A stretch of 33,743 nucleotides of DNA from Flavobacteriaceae bacterium (GTDB lineage: Bacteria > Bacteroidota > Bacteroidia > Flavobacteriales > Weeksellaceae): the NCBI GenBank assembly GCA_031273305.1, contig JAISSC010000202.1, positions 1 through 33,743 of the forward strand. Direction: 5' to 3'. Under the pieces are notes generated by a model. It was not told the origin of the DNA, did no database searches, and saw nothing but the letters and a program-made list of their open reading frames with translations. The position numbers and the translations under genes are program-made. Below are positions 15,994 through 24,102 of the stretch, one piece after another. Position 1 is the first letter of the stretch. The number at the start of each line of letters is the position of its first letter.

Positions 15994-16587
15994 ATGAAAA
16001 GAATAATTACAATAACGCTTACATTTATAGTTACTCTATATTATTGTCAGGATATTAATCTTTATAATCGTAAAGAAGTAGAATCCATGCAAAGAAAGCT
16101 GGAAGATTCATTGGCTTATAGGTTAAAAGAATCTGATTTGGAAAAATTAGAGGGATATTGGAAGTTAAGCCAAATATTTACTGATAAGAAAAAGCCGTTT
16201 AATAATAAGATTGCTATGTTTATTTCTTTTGGGGATGTCTATACTCAGGATACCATCTCTTTTTCTTACGCAAAATATGATTACGAGATTATAAAAGGCA
16301 GAAAGTTAATAGAGAGAAGAATAGATGAAGGTAGTATAGGCAAATTACATTATAAATGGAGAGAGGATAGAGGTAGAATTGTATATAGTCTTGAAGATGT
16401 GCCTGAAAATTCAGATTTTATAGGAAAATTACCTAAAGATTTGGAAATAAGAAGTATTTATTTTAGCGATCAAATATTGAGAATTTATAAATTAACGGAT
16501 GATGAAATGATTTTATACGAAGTTCCGCCACTAAATTTTTATAAAGTTAAATATTTACTCTTTCATTATAAGAAATATTCTGATTAA
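15994..16587 (+). CDS. Secreted hypothetical protein
   Basis: I do not recognise this 197-residue protein. Residues 1-18 are a signal peptide (MKRIITITLTFIVTLYYC); Cys18 could be lipidated, but YYC is a poor lipobox. A Lys/Glu-rich helix follows, then EGYWKLSQIF (about 53-62) starts a region of alternating strands of a size that would suit a lipocalin-like barrel. It follows the SDR gene by 7 bp and is probably co-transcribed. Its stop codon overlaps that of the converging glycosyltransferase gene: the two TAA codons share bases 16585-16586. Confidence 0.6.
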   Translation: MKRIITITLTFIVTLYYCQDINLYNRKEVESMQRKLEDSLAYRLKESDLEKLEGYWKLSQIFTDKKKPFNNKIAMFISFGDVYTQDTISFSYAKYDYEIIKGRKLIERRIDEGSIGKLHYKWREDRGRIVYSLEDVPENSDFIGKLPKDLEIRSIYFSDQILRIYKLTDDEMILYEVPPLNFYKVKYLLFHYKKYSD

Positions 16588-17615
16588 TCATCATCTATTA
16601 AACAACCCTGATTCCTATACTGGGATTTAAATTTTTCCGTAAATTTTTTCCATTCGGAAGAAGTTGCCCGTTCATTTTTTACCTCATCAAGAAAAAAGGA
16701 AATATATTTTTGTGAAAAATCTTTAGGGAAATTTTCTAATGGGTCAAATTCGTTATTGTACCATTTTTCATTGATAATATGGTTGAATTGATTCATATCG
16801 AAGTTATCTTCAAAGGAATGATACGAATTGGTGGCAGAAGAAATAAAGGAAGTTTTCATCGCTTCTGTATTTAATTGGGCTATCAGGTTTTTATCTTTTT
16901 TATGTTTTCTGTAATATAGGGAAGCGTTGAGAAGCTGACGTTTTTCATCTACCTTTCCATCGGCATTTTTCCATATTTCCAACCAATATTCTTTTTTATA
17001 CATTCCCATTAATATGGAATTTAATACCCAATATTTACCTTTTGTATGATTGGTAACCAAGCCCAATCTGTATAGCAGGCTGAAAAATTTGAACGTGTTA
17101 AAAAAGAACCAACTCATAACGAAACGAGGAGCTGTAAATAACTTCGGATAAACGACAGTAATATCCGACGTTATTCTATGATGTTCAAAATCACCAAATG
17201 GTGATGTATTTCCCAACCATCCTAATTTAACCAGAGAGATGTTTTCTTCGTTCATTGTTTTTTCCAGTTTGGTCACATTAATTCTTTCTGTAAACCAGAC
17301 ATCGTCTTCCGTTATGATGAAATAAGGGGAAGCCTCCTTTACGGATTGAATCCACAGTTGGGTAGGAATTTTAAACCCGTTGATTTCTTTTCCGTTTTGC
17401 AGATTTTCTTCAATAGCGTTCCTTTTTTCGTTGTAATTTTCAGACCTTGTAATTATAACTTTCGGATATTTTTCCTGAATTTTGGTCAGGTATCTTTCGG
17501 GAGTGCCATCATCCATGACCTTAATGGTATATATCCCCTCCACAAATTGATAAATACTGGAAATACATCTGTCCAGATAAAAAGGACGGTTAAATGATTT
17601 GATAAGGATGTCCAT
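16584..17615 (-). CDS. Glycosyltransferase (GT-A fold), last gene of glycan operon
   Basis: The 343-residue protein starts with the GT2-like MDILIKSFNRPFYLDRCISS and KVMDDGTPE (32-40), then has the metal- and nucleotide-sugar-binding acidic motif ITEDDVW with E103-D104-D105. It has no signal peptide; FVMSWFFFNTFKFFSLLY is hydrophobic and may contact the membrane. The second half is not a standard GT2 shape and I cannot name the sugar. Its ATG overlaps the stop of the previous gene by one base (TAATG), so translation is probably coupled. The 3' end meets the plus-strand gene tail to tail. Confidence 0.75.
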   Translation of the reverse strand: MDILIKSFNRPFYLDRCISSIYQFVEGIYTIKVMDDGTPERYLTKIQEKYPKVIITRSENYNEKRNAIEENLQNGKEINGFKIPTQLWIQSVKEASPYFIITEDDVWFTERINVTKLEKTMNEENISLVKLGWLGNTSPFGDFEHHRITSDITVVYPKLFTAPRFVMSWFFFNTFKFFSLLYRLGLVTNHTKGKYWVLNSILMGMYKKEYWLEIWKNADGKVDEKRQLLNASLYYRKHKKDKNLIAQLNTEAMKTSFISSATNSYHSFEDNFDMNQFNHIINEKWYNNEFDPLENFPKDFSQKYISFFLDEVKNERATSSEWKKFTEKFKSQYRNQGCLIDDD

Positions 17616-18511
17616 TACAGGTTCTTTTTTAATAAAAATTTCAATAAAATATATAATTTATCCATTAAAGGAACATTTTTGAATAGTTTATCTTTGAATA
17701 AGATGGATAAAGCTGATTGTTTTTTGCCGGTAGTATCTTTTAAATAGGCATACAGATAAAATTTTTGTTGCTGGCGCAAATTATGGTATACAACTTTATT
17801 ATTTTTATAATAATCACTTATTAAAAATAATGATAGTAACATTTTTTTGTTTCGTATTGAGTTAATTTCAGAGCTCCATACTCCCACACCTTTTCTATAT
17901 ATTCCCATAATTTCAGGAATAAATTTTATTTTTCCCTTTTCAGCATTGTATAAGTGTAAAGGATAATCTCCAATGAAAGAATCTTTAATATAGGAAGGGT
18001 AAGTATGCGAATTTTTATATAATACCGAGAGAGTAGGGATATAATTGTTTTTAGATAAATCTTCTATAGTTGAAATATCTTTTACATTTTTAGCTAAAGG
18101 ATAGGTTTCATTAGTTAGAATATCATTTTCTAATACTTGTACTTGATGAAAAATAATAGAAAAATCAGGATTATTTTCCATAAAGTCTACTTGTTTCTGC
18201 AATTTAAGAGGGTCTGTCCAGTAATCATCTCCTTCACAGATAGCTATATATTTTCCATTTGCCTGATTTAAAGCAAATAAGAAGTTTGGAATTACACCTA
18301 AATTTTTTTCATGAGAAAAGTATTTAATGCTGTTATTTCCAGACAAATATCCTTGTATTATTTTATGAGTATTATCCGGAGAACAGTCATTAGAAATTAT
18401 TAATTCATATTCAAAAGTACATTCTTGCATTAGTATACTTTCTATTGCTTGTTGTATATATTTTTCATGATTATAAGTAATCATAACAACACTTACCATA
18501 TATTGTTGCAT
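17615..18511 (-). CDS. Family 2 glycosyltransferase
   Basis: This 298-residue cytoplasmic GT2 enzyme shows VSVVMITYNHEKYIQQAIES at the N-terminus, NDCSPDNT (41-48) as the nucleotide contact, and the acidic motif EGDDYWTDPLKL (93-104) that binds the metal and sugar diphosphate. GDDYWTDP is typical of GT2 enzymes in O-antigen and exopolysaccharide clusters. A start at Met5 (18499) is equally possible. It begins 4 bp after the acetyltransferase gene. By eye this gene and its neighbours up to 20254 are more AT-rich than the flanking housekeeping genes, which is common for transferred glycan genes. Confidence 0.87.
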   Translation of the reverse strand: MQQYMVSVVMITYNHEKYIQQAIESILMQECTFEYELIISNDCSPDNTHKIIQGYLSGNNSIKYFSHEKNLGVIPNFLFALNQANGKYIAICEGDDYWTDPLKLQKQVDFMENNPDFSIIFHQVQVLENDILTNETYPLAKNVKDISTIEDLSKNNYIPTLSVLYKNSHTYPSYIKDSFIGDYPLHLYNAEKGKIKFIPEIMGIYRKGVGVWSSEINSIRNKKMLLSLFLISDYYKNNKVVYHNLRQQQKFYLYAYLKDTTGKKQSALSILFKDKLFKNVPLMDKLYILLKFLLKKNL

Positions 18512-18515
18512 ACGG

Positions 18516-19160
18516 TTATGTATCTAAAGGTTTTACTTCCTTAATTATTTTTGCGGGTATTCCTGCAACAATACAGTTATCAGGAACATCTTTGGTTACT
18601 ACAGCACCAGCACCTATAGTAACATTTGAACCTATTTTTGTATCTGGTAAAATAGTAACATTTGCGCCGATATGTGAAAATTTTTTTATTGTACATCTTC
18701 CCAGTAGAGTTGCATTAGGCGAAATTTCGACAAAATCTCCAATTTGGCAATCGTGAGTAATAATAGAATTATAATATATCATAGTTCCTGTACCAATTTT
18801 CACGGAGTTGGAAATCATTACTCCGGGAAAAATAATGCAACCGGTTCCTATTTTGATGTCAAAAGATCCTATTTGAGTTTTAGAACTAATCACAGAGGTG
18901 AAATTTCCCCCTAGTTTTTTTATTTTGGAATATAGATTTTTCCTTAAAAAGGGATTACCTATTCCTAGTGTAAAATCAAAATCATATTTTTTAAAATAAC
19001 TAAGGATTTGTTCAGAATTTTTTAATATAGGAAATTTATCAAAAAGTAGTGTAGGAGAGTTTTTATTTACATCATCATAAAAAGCTATGTTTGGAATTTT
19101 GTTTTGAATACAAATTTCCAGAACCTCTTTAGCAAATCCCTTAGCTCCTATTATGACCAT
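18516..19160 (-). CDS. NeuD/PglD-type sugar O- or N-acyltransferase
   Basis: The 214-residue protein has two parts. The N-terminal Rossmann-like domain (VIIGAKGFAKEVLEI, 2-16) binds the nucleotide sugar. The C-terminal left-handed beta-helix (about 95-200) is made of hexapeptide repeats such as IGTGCIIFPGVMIS and IGSNVTIGAGAVV. His136 in ITHDCQIGD lines up with the catalytic His of PglD. Such enzymes transfer an acetyl group from acetyl-CoA to an amino sugar nucleotide. The gene overlaps the aminotransferase by 10 bp, which strongly suggests that it acetylates that enzyme's product, as in VioA-VioB or FdtB-FdtC pairs. Confidence 0.88.
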   Translation of the reverse strand: MVIIGAKGFAKEVLEICIQNKIPNIAFYDDVNKNSPTLLFDKFPILKNSEQILSYFKKYDFDFTLGIGNPFLRKNLYSKIKKLGGNFTSVISSKTQIGSFDIKIGTGCIIFPGVMISNSVKIGTGTMIYYNSIITHDCQIGDFVEISPNATLLGRCTIKKFSHIGANVTILPDTKIGSNVTIGAGAVVTKDVPDNCIVAGIPAKIIKEVKPLDT

Positions 19161-20254
19161 TGTTTTACAAAATTACAAATTTTTTCAACATCACTTAAAC
19201 TTAGTTCAGAGTACATAGGTAAGCAGAGTACTTTCTCGGCTATTTTGTTTGCTACAGGTAAATTTGATTCGGATGCAGAAGGTAATCCTCTGTATGTCGG
19301 CAAATTACTAATTAGCGGGTAAAAATATCTTCTTCCGTAAATATTTTTGGTTTTTAAAAGTTCATATAATTCATCCCTTGTTTTTCCATACTGTTCCTTG
19401 TCAATAAGGATTGGGAAATAAGAGTGAGGGGTCTCCGAATTTTCAGCTTCGGGTAATAATCGTATTCCCTTTATATCTTTTAGTAATTCTCTGTATAGAG
19501 AGTTTATTGATCTTCTTTTGACTAACATTTCATCAATGTATTTCAGTTGTACTAAGCCATATGCAGCCTGAATTTCATTTAATTTAGCATTTATTCCCGG
19601 AGCTACTACCGTTACTTCATCTGCAAAACCGAAATTTTTAAGTTTATCAATACGGTCTTTTGTTTTTTTATCATGAGAAATAATAGCCCCACCTTCAATA
19701 GTACTATACACTTTAGTAGCGTGAAAACTTAAAATAGATAGATCTCCGTAATTTAAAATAGAGTTTCCATTTATTTTAGTACCGAATGCATGAGCTGAAT
19801 CATATAATACCTTTAAACCATAAGTATCTGCAATTTTTTGAATTTTATCTATATCGCAAGGATTACCATAAACATGTACAGGGAGTATAGCGGTTGTTTG
19901 TGGAGTAATTGCAGCCTCTATTTTTTCAGGATCTATGTTCATAAAATCAGGTTCTATATCAACAAAAACAGGTTTTATATTATTCCACCATAAAGAATGA
20001 GTAGTGGCAACAAAACTATAAGGAGTAGTTATTACTTCTCCGGAAAGCTTTAAGGACTGAATAGCTGTTATTAGGGCTAAGGTACCATTAGAAAATAAAC
20101 TGATATATTTTATTCCTAAATAATCGCAAAGTGCCTGTTCCAATTCCTGATGAAGAGGTCCGTTATTAGTAAGCCACTGGTTCTCCCAAATTTTTTTCAA
20201 GTAGCTGTTAAATTCATCTAGAGGAGGCAGTTGAGGTTTCGTTACAGGAATCAT
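19151..20254 (-). CDS. DegT/DnrJ/EryC1-family sugar aminotransferase
   Basis: This PLP-dependent enzyme has 367 residues, normal for the family. Lys181 in SFHATKVYSTIEGGAI forms the internal aldimine, and Asp152 in YDSAHAFG contacts the PLP nitrogen. The opening IPVTKPQLPPL and WLTNNGPLHQELE resemble enzymes acting on dTDP-4-keto-6-deoxyglucose (VioA-like) more than ArnB- or PseC-type enzymes, but the substrate is an inference. It is the first gene of a four-gene glycan operon with a promoter box at 20279-20306. Together with the next gene it would yield an acetamido-dideoxy sugar nucleotide. The genes making the keto-sugar are not in this window. Confidence 0.88.
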   Translation of the reverse strand: MIPVTKPQLPPLDEFNSYLKKIWENQWLTNNGPLHQELEQALCDYLGIKYISLFSNGTLALITAIQSLKLSGEVITTPYSFVATTHSLWWNNIKPVFVDIEPDFMNIDPEKIEAAITPQTTAILPVHVYGNPCDIDKIQKIADTYGLKVLYDSAHAFGTKINGNSILNYGDLSILSFHATKVYSTIEGGAIISHDKKTKDRIDKLKNFGFADEVTVVAPGINAKLNEIQAAYGLVQLKYIDEMLVKRRSINSLYRELLKDIKGIRLLPEAENSETPHSYFPILIDKEQYGKTRDELYELLKTKNIYGRRYFYPLISNLPTYRGLPSASESNLPVANKIAEKVLCLPMYSELSLSDVEKICNFVKQWS

Positions 20255-20278
20255 AAAAACATTTTTGTTAATAAACTA

Positions 20279-20306
20279 CAAATATAATGTTTTTGGTCAA
20301 ATCAAA
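20279..20306 (-). promoter_or_regulatory. Promoter of the glycan operon
   Basis: On the minus strand TTTG (20306-20303), a 16-base spacer and TATATTTG (20286-20279) lie just before the aminotransferase ATG. The -7 box is perfect; the spacer is slightly short compared with the 19 bases seen elsewhere in this window. Confidence 0.55.
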
Positions 20307-20332
20307 ATTATTAAAAAATACACTACTTTGTA

Positions 20333-20364
20333 TTGCATAATACTATATATTATTTATATATTTG
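20333..20364 (+). promoter_or_regulatory. Promoter of the padR-pspC operon
   Basis: TTG (20333-20335), a 21-base spacer and TATATTTG (20357-20364) match the Bacteroidota consensus, 26 bp before the padR ATG. It is divergent from the glycan-operon promoter. PadR proteins often repress their own promoter, so the operator may lie here. Confidence 0.6.
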
Positions 20365-20390
20365 CAGTACCATTTAGCGGGTAAAATAAA

Positions 20391-20735
20391 ATGAATACGG
20401 AAAATATTAAAGCTCAAATGCGAAAAGGTGTATTAGAATATTGTATTTTGAGCATTATAAAAAGAGGGGATGCTTATGTATCCGATTTAATAGACGAGTT
20501 AAAAAAAGGACAGCTCATTGTAGTGGAGGGGACTTTATATCCTCTTCTGACGAGGCTTAAGAATGCAGAATTTTTAACGTATAGGTGGGAAGAATCAACT
20601 TCCGGACCACCCAGAAAATATTATGCAATTACTTCCAATGGCGAAAATTTTTTAAGAGAATTAGCCCAAACTTGGGGAGAACTTACTAAATCTGTAAATA
20701 TAATAACGAATTTAAATAACCACATCCATGAATAG
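20391..20735 (+). CDS. PadR family transcriptional regulator
   Basis: The 114-residue protein is a PadR winged helix: MRKGVLEYCILSIIKRGDAY (11-30) and EGTLYPLLTRLKNAEFL (about 47-63) form the DNA-binding part, and SGPPRKYYAITSNGENFL (about 71-88) is the wing. It belongs to the short PadR-s2 group with a small C-terminal dimerisation helix. Its stop overlaps the start of the PspC gene by 8 bp, so the two are co-translated. This padR-PspC pair is common in Flavobacteriia and suggests control of an envelope-stress function. No ligand can be inferred. Confidence 0.92.
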   Translation: MNTENIKAQMRKGVLEYCILSIIKRGDAYVSDLIDELKKGQLIVVEGTLYPLLTRLKNAEFLTYRWEESTSGPPRKYYAITSNGENFLRELAQTWGELTKSVNIITNLNNHIHE

Positions 20736-22407
20736 ATCAGTATCCATAAGTTTAGGAGGATTATCTTTTTTTATAGAAGAAGATGCCTTTTACGAATTAC
20801 AGAAGTATTTAGAAGAGGTAAAGGCTTCTCTTGAAACAGGAGAAGACGACACCAACGAAATTATCAGAGACGTAGAAGCCCGTATAGCGGAATTATTTAA
20901 AGAATGGTTAGGAAATTATCGTCAGGTAGTAGACATAAAAGATATTGATAAAGTGATAAGTATTATGGGTGCTCCGGAACAATATCACTCAGAAGGAATA
21001 GAAGAAGATTCCATAAAAACTTCGGGAACTTATAAAGAAAAAGAAGATAAGTTTTATCAACGTCAGATGTATCGGGATATGGATGATAAAATGATTGCAG
21101 GAGTTTGTAGCGGGGTGGCACATTTTTTTGGGATTCAGCCCATATGGCTTAGATTGGGGATGATATTGTTATTTATTTTTTACGGATGGTTTTTAGATGG
21201 ATTGATACCTGCGTTTTTCTTTGCTTATATTATTCTTTGGATAGTAATGCCCAAAGCTGTTACGACCTCAGATAAATTAAAAATGAAGGGAAAACCGGTA
21301 AATTTTGATTCTATAAAAGAGTATATCAATAAGGACGAAGTATCTGAACAAGCCGGAAAAATAAAAAAGAACCTGTCAAAGGCAAGCAACGGAATAGGAG
21401 ATTTCCTTGAGACTTTTTTCAAAATAGTGGCTAAAGTTACGGTGCTATTCATGGGAATTATCTTTGTGGTGATTGCTGTTTCATTTATTGTGTCATATTT
21501 TGTTTGTTCCTTTTCATTATCCTTTCCCGGTGGCAGTTCCTCACAGTATATCAATTTGGTTTTTGATTCCTCATGGCAACTGTATCTCTTGGTTATTTTA
21601 TCCGGAATAGTGGTTTTAATCCCGTCTTTATTTCTTTTGTTGATTGGTTTACGGCTTATAACCAAGAAAAAAATTGTTAAAATAACAGTGACGGCTGTGA
21701 TTAGTTTACTTGTAACATGGTTAATTTCAGCAGTAGTTATTACTATAATGAGTATTACTTTGGTTGCATCTCATTTTGGAGATACGATGGAAAAAACAAG
21801 CAAATTTGTAGTTAATACCTCTTCCGATACGTTAAATATCTCCATGAATGATTATGATAAAAATTCAAATTTATTATATAGAAAAAGATTTGGAATAAAC
21901 CCAGATGAGATAAAATTCACCAAAGACAGCATTATAAAGAAGATTGATAGAAAGATAAAAGTGAAGCAAAGTCAGGATTCTAATTTTTATTTGGAAATAA
22001 AAACCAGTGCAACCGGGAAAGATGAACAAATAGCGCAAAAGAATATTTCTAATATTGTTTACACCTATAAAGTAGATGAAAACAATTTGACCCTTAATTC
22101 ATACATTTCCCTGCCTAAAAATGCTAAGTTTAGGAACCAGAGAATAGAACTGACACTTTATGTCCCCAAAGGAAAATATATTAAAACCCGTAATATAAAG
22201 AAAGTTTCCTATAGGGAGAATGGAAATATAAATATTTATTATGATGATGAGGGTAATTCAAATAAAATATTTAAATTTGTAGATAATCATTTGAGATGTT
22301 TAACTTGTGAAGATTCTGATAGTTTTTCCGATGGAGATGATTCAGAAGAAAGTGTAAGCATTGAAAGAGGGAATAAAATAAAAAATCATGGTACAGATTC
22401 TCTTTAA
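20728..22407 (+). CDS. PspC-domain multi-pass membrane protein
   Basis: The 559-residue protein begins with a cytoplasmic helical domain (1 to about 90) containing EIIRDVEARIAELFKEWL, a feature of Bacteroidota PspC proteins. The PspC domain follows (about 115-177: YRDMDDKMIAGVCSGVAHFF, then IWLRLGMILLFIFYGWF). Further membrane segments lie at about 234-260, 285-310 and 318-346. The C-terminal 200 residues appear to be an extracytoplasmic strand-rich domain ending in an acidic Ser-rich stretch. In enterobacteria PspC takes part in the phage-shock envelope stress response; in this family the role is inferred only. It is co-translated with padR. Confidence 0.88.
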   Translation: MNRSVSISLGGLSFFIEEDAFYELQKYLEEVKASLETGEDDTNEIIRDVEARIAELFKEWLGNYRQVVDIKDIDKVISIMGAPEQYHSEGIEEDSIKTSGTYKEKEDKFYQRQMYRDMDDKMIAGVCSGVAHFFGIQPIWLRLGMILLFIFYGWFLDGLIPAFFFAYIILWIVMPKAVTTSDKLKMKGKPVNFDSIKEYINKDEVSEQAGKIKKNLSKASNGIGDFLETFFKIVAKVTVLFMGIIFVVIAVSFIVSYFVCSFSLSFPGGSSSQYINLVFDSSWQLYLLVILSGIVVLIPSLFLLLIGLRLITKKKIVKITVTAVISLLVTWLISAVVITIMSITLVASHFGDTMEKTSKFVVNTSSDTLNISMNDYDKNSNLLYRKRFGINPDEIKFTKDSIIKKIDRKIKVKQSQDSNFYLEIKTSATGKDEQIAQKNISNIVYTYKVDENNLTLNSYISLPKNAKFRNQRIELTLYVPKGKYIKTRNIKKVSYRENGNINIYYDDEGNSNKIFKFVDNHLRCLTCEDSDSFSDGDDSEESVSIERGNKIKNHGTDSL

Positions 22408-22479
22408 AATAGTTCTTGTCATTATGGATTGGATAATGGCGTTCTTCAGTTAGTGTAGTTAAATAAAATTTAAAATACA

Positions 22480-22487
22480 TATATTTG
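22480..22487 (+). promoter_or_regulatory. Candidate -7 box for the acyltransferase gene
   Basis: TATATTTG lies 63 bp upstream of the acyltransferase ATG. No clear TTG occurs 17-23 bases before it. If used, transcription would start at the foot of the hairpin at 22495-22520. Confidence 0.45.
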
Positions 22488-22494
22488 TAGAGTT

Positions 22495-22531
22495 CAGTTG
22501 AGTAGTAAAATACTTGGCTGGGCTTTTTTTT
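22495..22531 (+). terminator. Terminator-like hairpin between pspC and acyltransferase
   Basis: CAGTTGAGTA (22495-22504) pairs over all ten bases, with three G-U pairs, with TACTTGGCTG (22511-22520). GGC and eight T residues (22524-22531) follow. It can end the padR-pspC transcript, 88 bp after its stop. Because it lies between a TATATTTG box and the next ATG, it could also act as a leader attenuator. Confidence 0.65.
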
Positions 22532-22550
22532 GATTAATTAACAGAAATAA

Positions 22551-23111
22551 ATGAAAAAAATATTAGGTAAATTCATGTTGTCCCTTAAAGGTTGGAAGTT
22601 TATATCAGACATTCCGATGGAAAATTATAAAAAGAGTGTACTGATTTGTGCTCCCCATACCTCCAACTGGGATTTTTATTATTGTTTAGCCTGTTTTTGG
22701 GTATTGGGAATACCATATAGAATTATGATTAAAGATTCATACACAAAACCCTGGTATGGATTTATATTCAAAGCATTAGGATGTATCGGGGTGAACAGGG
22801 GGCAGCGTAATAATCTAGTAGAATACTCAGCAAGCCTTATTAAAAAATCCGATTCTATGGCGTTGATAAATACCCCTGAAGGAACCCGCTCTCGGGCTTC
22901 CGAATGGAAAAAGGGCTTTTATTTTATAGCAAAAAGAGCAGATGTGCCTCTAATATTAGCTTATGCAGACTATAAAAATAAGATAGCCGGCATAGCTAAG
23001 ATCATACATATAGGAGATAAGGATGCCAATCAGGTATTGGATGAAATTCAGGATTTCTATAAACCGGAAATGGCAAAATATCCCGAAAAATACAATCCTA
23101 AAATTAAATGA
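22551..23111 (+). CDS. Lysophospholipid acyltransferase family protein (PlsC-like)
   Basis: The 186-residue protein has the glycerolipid acyltransferase motifs: H36-TSNW-D41 (the HxxxxD catalytic pair) in APHTSNWDFYY, an arginine region VNRG (81-84), and TPEGTRSR (108-115), the substrate-binding EGTRSR motif. A hydrophobic stretch around 45-57 would associate it with the inner membrane. It is shorter than classic PlsC (about 240 residues) and lacks a long N-terminal membrane helix, as in small acyltransferases of Bacteroidota. The acceptor (lysophosphatidate, an ornithine lipid or another lipid) cannot be told. It appears to be a single gene between two terminators. Confidence 0.88.
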   Translation: MKKILGKFMLSLKGWKFISDIPMENYKKSVLICAPHTSNWDFYYCLACFWVLGIPYRIMIKDSYTKPWYGFIFKALGCIGVNRGQRNNLVEYSASLIKKSDSMALINTPEGTRSRASEWKKGFYFIAKRADVPLILAYADYKNKIAGIAKIIHIGDKDANQVLDEIQDFYKPEMAKYPEKYNPKIK

Positions 23112-23157
23112 ATATAGATATTTCGGCTTTTCAAAGGATTGATTAAAATATAAAAAG

Positions 23158-23188
23158 AAAAAACCTTGCATTATGCAAGGTTTTTTTT
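23158..23188. terminator. Bidirectional intrinsic terminator
   Basis: CCTTGCA (23164-23170) and TGCAAGG (23174-23180) form a perfect stem with a 3-base loop, flanked by six A residues on the left and eight T on the right. It works in either direction and separates the converging acyltransferase and outer-membrane protein genes. Confidence 0.88.
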
Positions 23189-23230
23189 CATTGTTAAAAT
23201 ATTGTTTATTAAATCTTAGCTAATAAAAAT

Positions 23231-23896
23231 TTAGAATAAGAATTTAACACCAACTTGTAAAGCACCAACAGTTCTATCATCCATAGATTTAAATGGATTA
23301 GCACTAACATTTACTTCGCTAGAAGCTTTTGCATCTTTTACATCTTCTTTTGAACTATGGTAGTTAAAGCTAAAGATAGTAAAAGAAGTTTCAATGGTTA
23401 ACCATTTGTTGATTACATAGTCAAATCCCGGGGATACTTCCAATCCAATGTCAGAGGTATTAGTTTTGTTTTCATTTTTCACTTCCTTACCGGTATTAAT
23501 ATCAACCGTATAAGTATACTTTGTATCAGTACCAATAATCACGGGAGCAGCGATTTGTCCATAGAAGAATAACCCTCCGGTAATATTCCAGTATTTTCTT
23601 ACTAAAGGCTTAATAACAATCTTACTGCTTTTGTCTTGGTCGTAGTCACCTACTTTACTAGAGCCACCTAAGTATCCTATACCTAAACCAACAGCTACAG
23701 ATGGAGAAACGAAAGTACCAACGATAGGTACAGCAGATATGGAACTAGTTTTTTCACTATACTTCTTCCCGTCATCGGTACTACCAAAACCTAATTGACC
23801 ACCTACGAACCAAGTTCCTTTTAGGCCTTCACTTTCCTGAGCTGTTGCAAATAATCCTGTTAATGCTAAAGCTCCTACTAAAAATAATTTTTTCAT
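23231..23896 (-). CDS. Outer-membrane beta-barrel (porin-family) protein
   Basis: The 221-residue protein has a clean signal peptide (MKKLFLVGALALTGLFATAQ) and a mature part made of about eight alternating amphipathic strands, for example GTWFVGGQLGFGS near the start and VGALQVGVKFLF at the C-terminus ending in Phe, as expected for insertion by the BAM machinery. This matches the small OmpA/OprF N-terminal-like barrels annotated as porin-family or PorT-like in Flavobacteriia. Substrate or role is unknown. The promoter is one of the best in the window, which with a short leader suggests strong expression. Confidence 0.85.
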   Translation of the reverse strand: MKKLFLVGALALTGLFATAQESEGLKGTWFVGGQLGFGSTDDGKKYSEKTSSISAVPIVGTFVSPSVAVGLGIGYLGGSSKVGDYDQDKSSKIVIKPLVRKYWNITGGLFFYGQIAAPVIIGTDTKYTYTVDINTGKEVKNENKTNTSDIGLEVSPGFDYVINKWLTIETSFTIFSFNYHSSKEDVKDAKASSEVNVSANPFKSMDDRTVGALQVGVKFLF

Positions 23897-23921
23897 TTTT
23901 TCAAGTTTTAAATTACTGCGA

Positions 23922-23952
23922 CAAATATATAAATAAATATAAGAAAGACAAA
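23922..23952 (-). promoter_or_regulatory. Promoter of the outer-membrane barrel gene
   Basis: On the minus strand TTTG (23952-23949), exactly 19 bases, then TATATTTG (23929-23922). The start codon is 26 bp further on. The spacing is identical to the cobalamin-operon and tRNA promoters. Confidence 0.75.
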
Positions 23953-24037
23953 AAAAGATTAACGTTTTTTTAACAGCGCAATGAATTATTCATAATATTT
24001 CCCTTATTGATTGAGTGTTAGGTAAATGAATGAGAAT

Positions 24038-24075
24038 GAAAAACATGATTTTTATCATAAAAAATCATGTTTTTC
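24038..24075 (-). terminator. Hairpin terminator after the FKBP-like lipoprotein
   Basis: Bases 24038-24053 and 24060-24075 form a perfect 16-bp inverted repeat (GAAAAACATGATTTTT and its complement) with a 6-base loop. The T-run lies inside the stem's 3' arm. It sits 28 bp beyond the stop of the minus-strand lipoprotein gene and may work in both directions. Confidence 0.65.
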
Positions 24076-24102
24076 AATATAGTATAAAACAATGACGACT
24101 TT

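Noticed and set aside
20728-20735. Possible frameshift where padR and the PspC gene overlap
   Set aside because: Both proteins are complete with standard ends; an 8-bp ATG/stop overlap is normal translational coupling.
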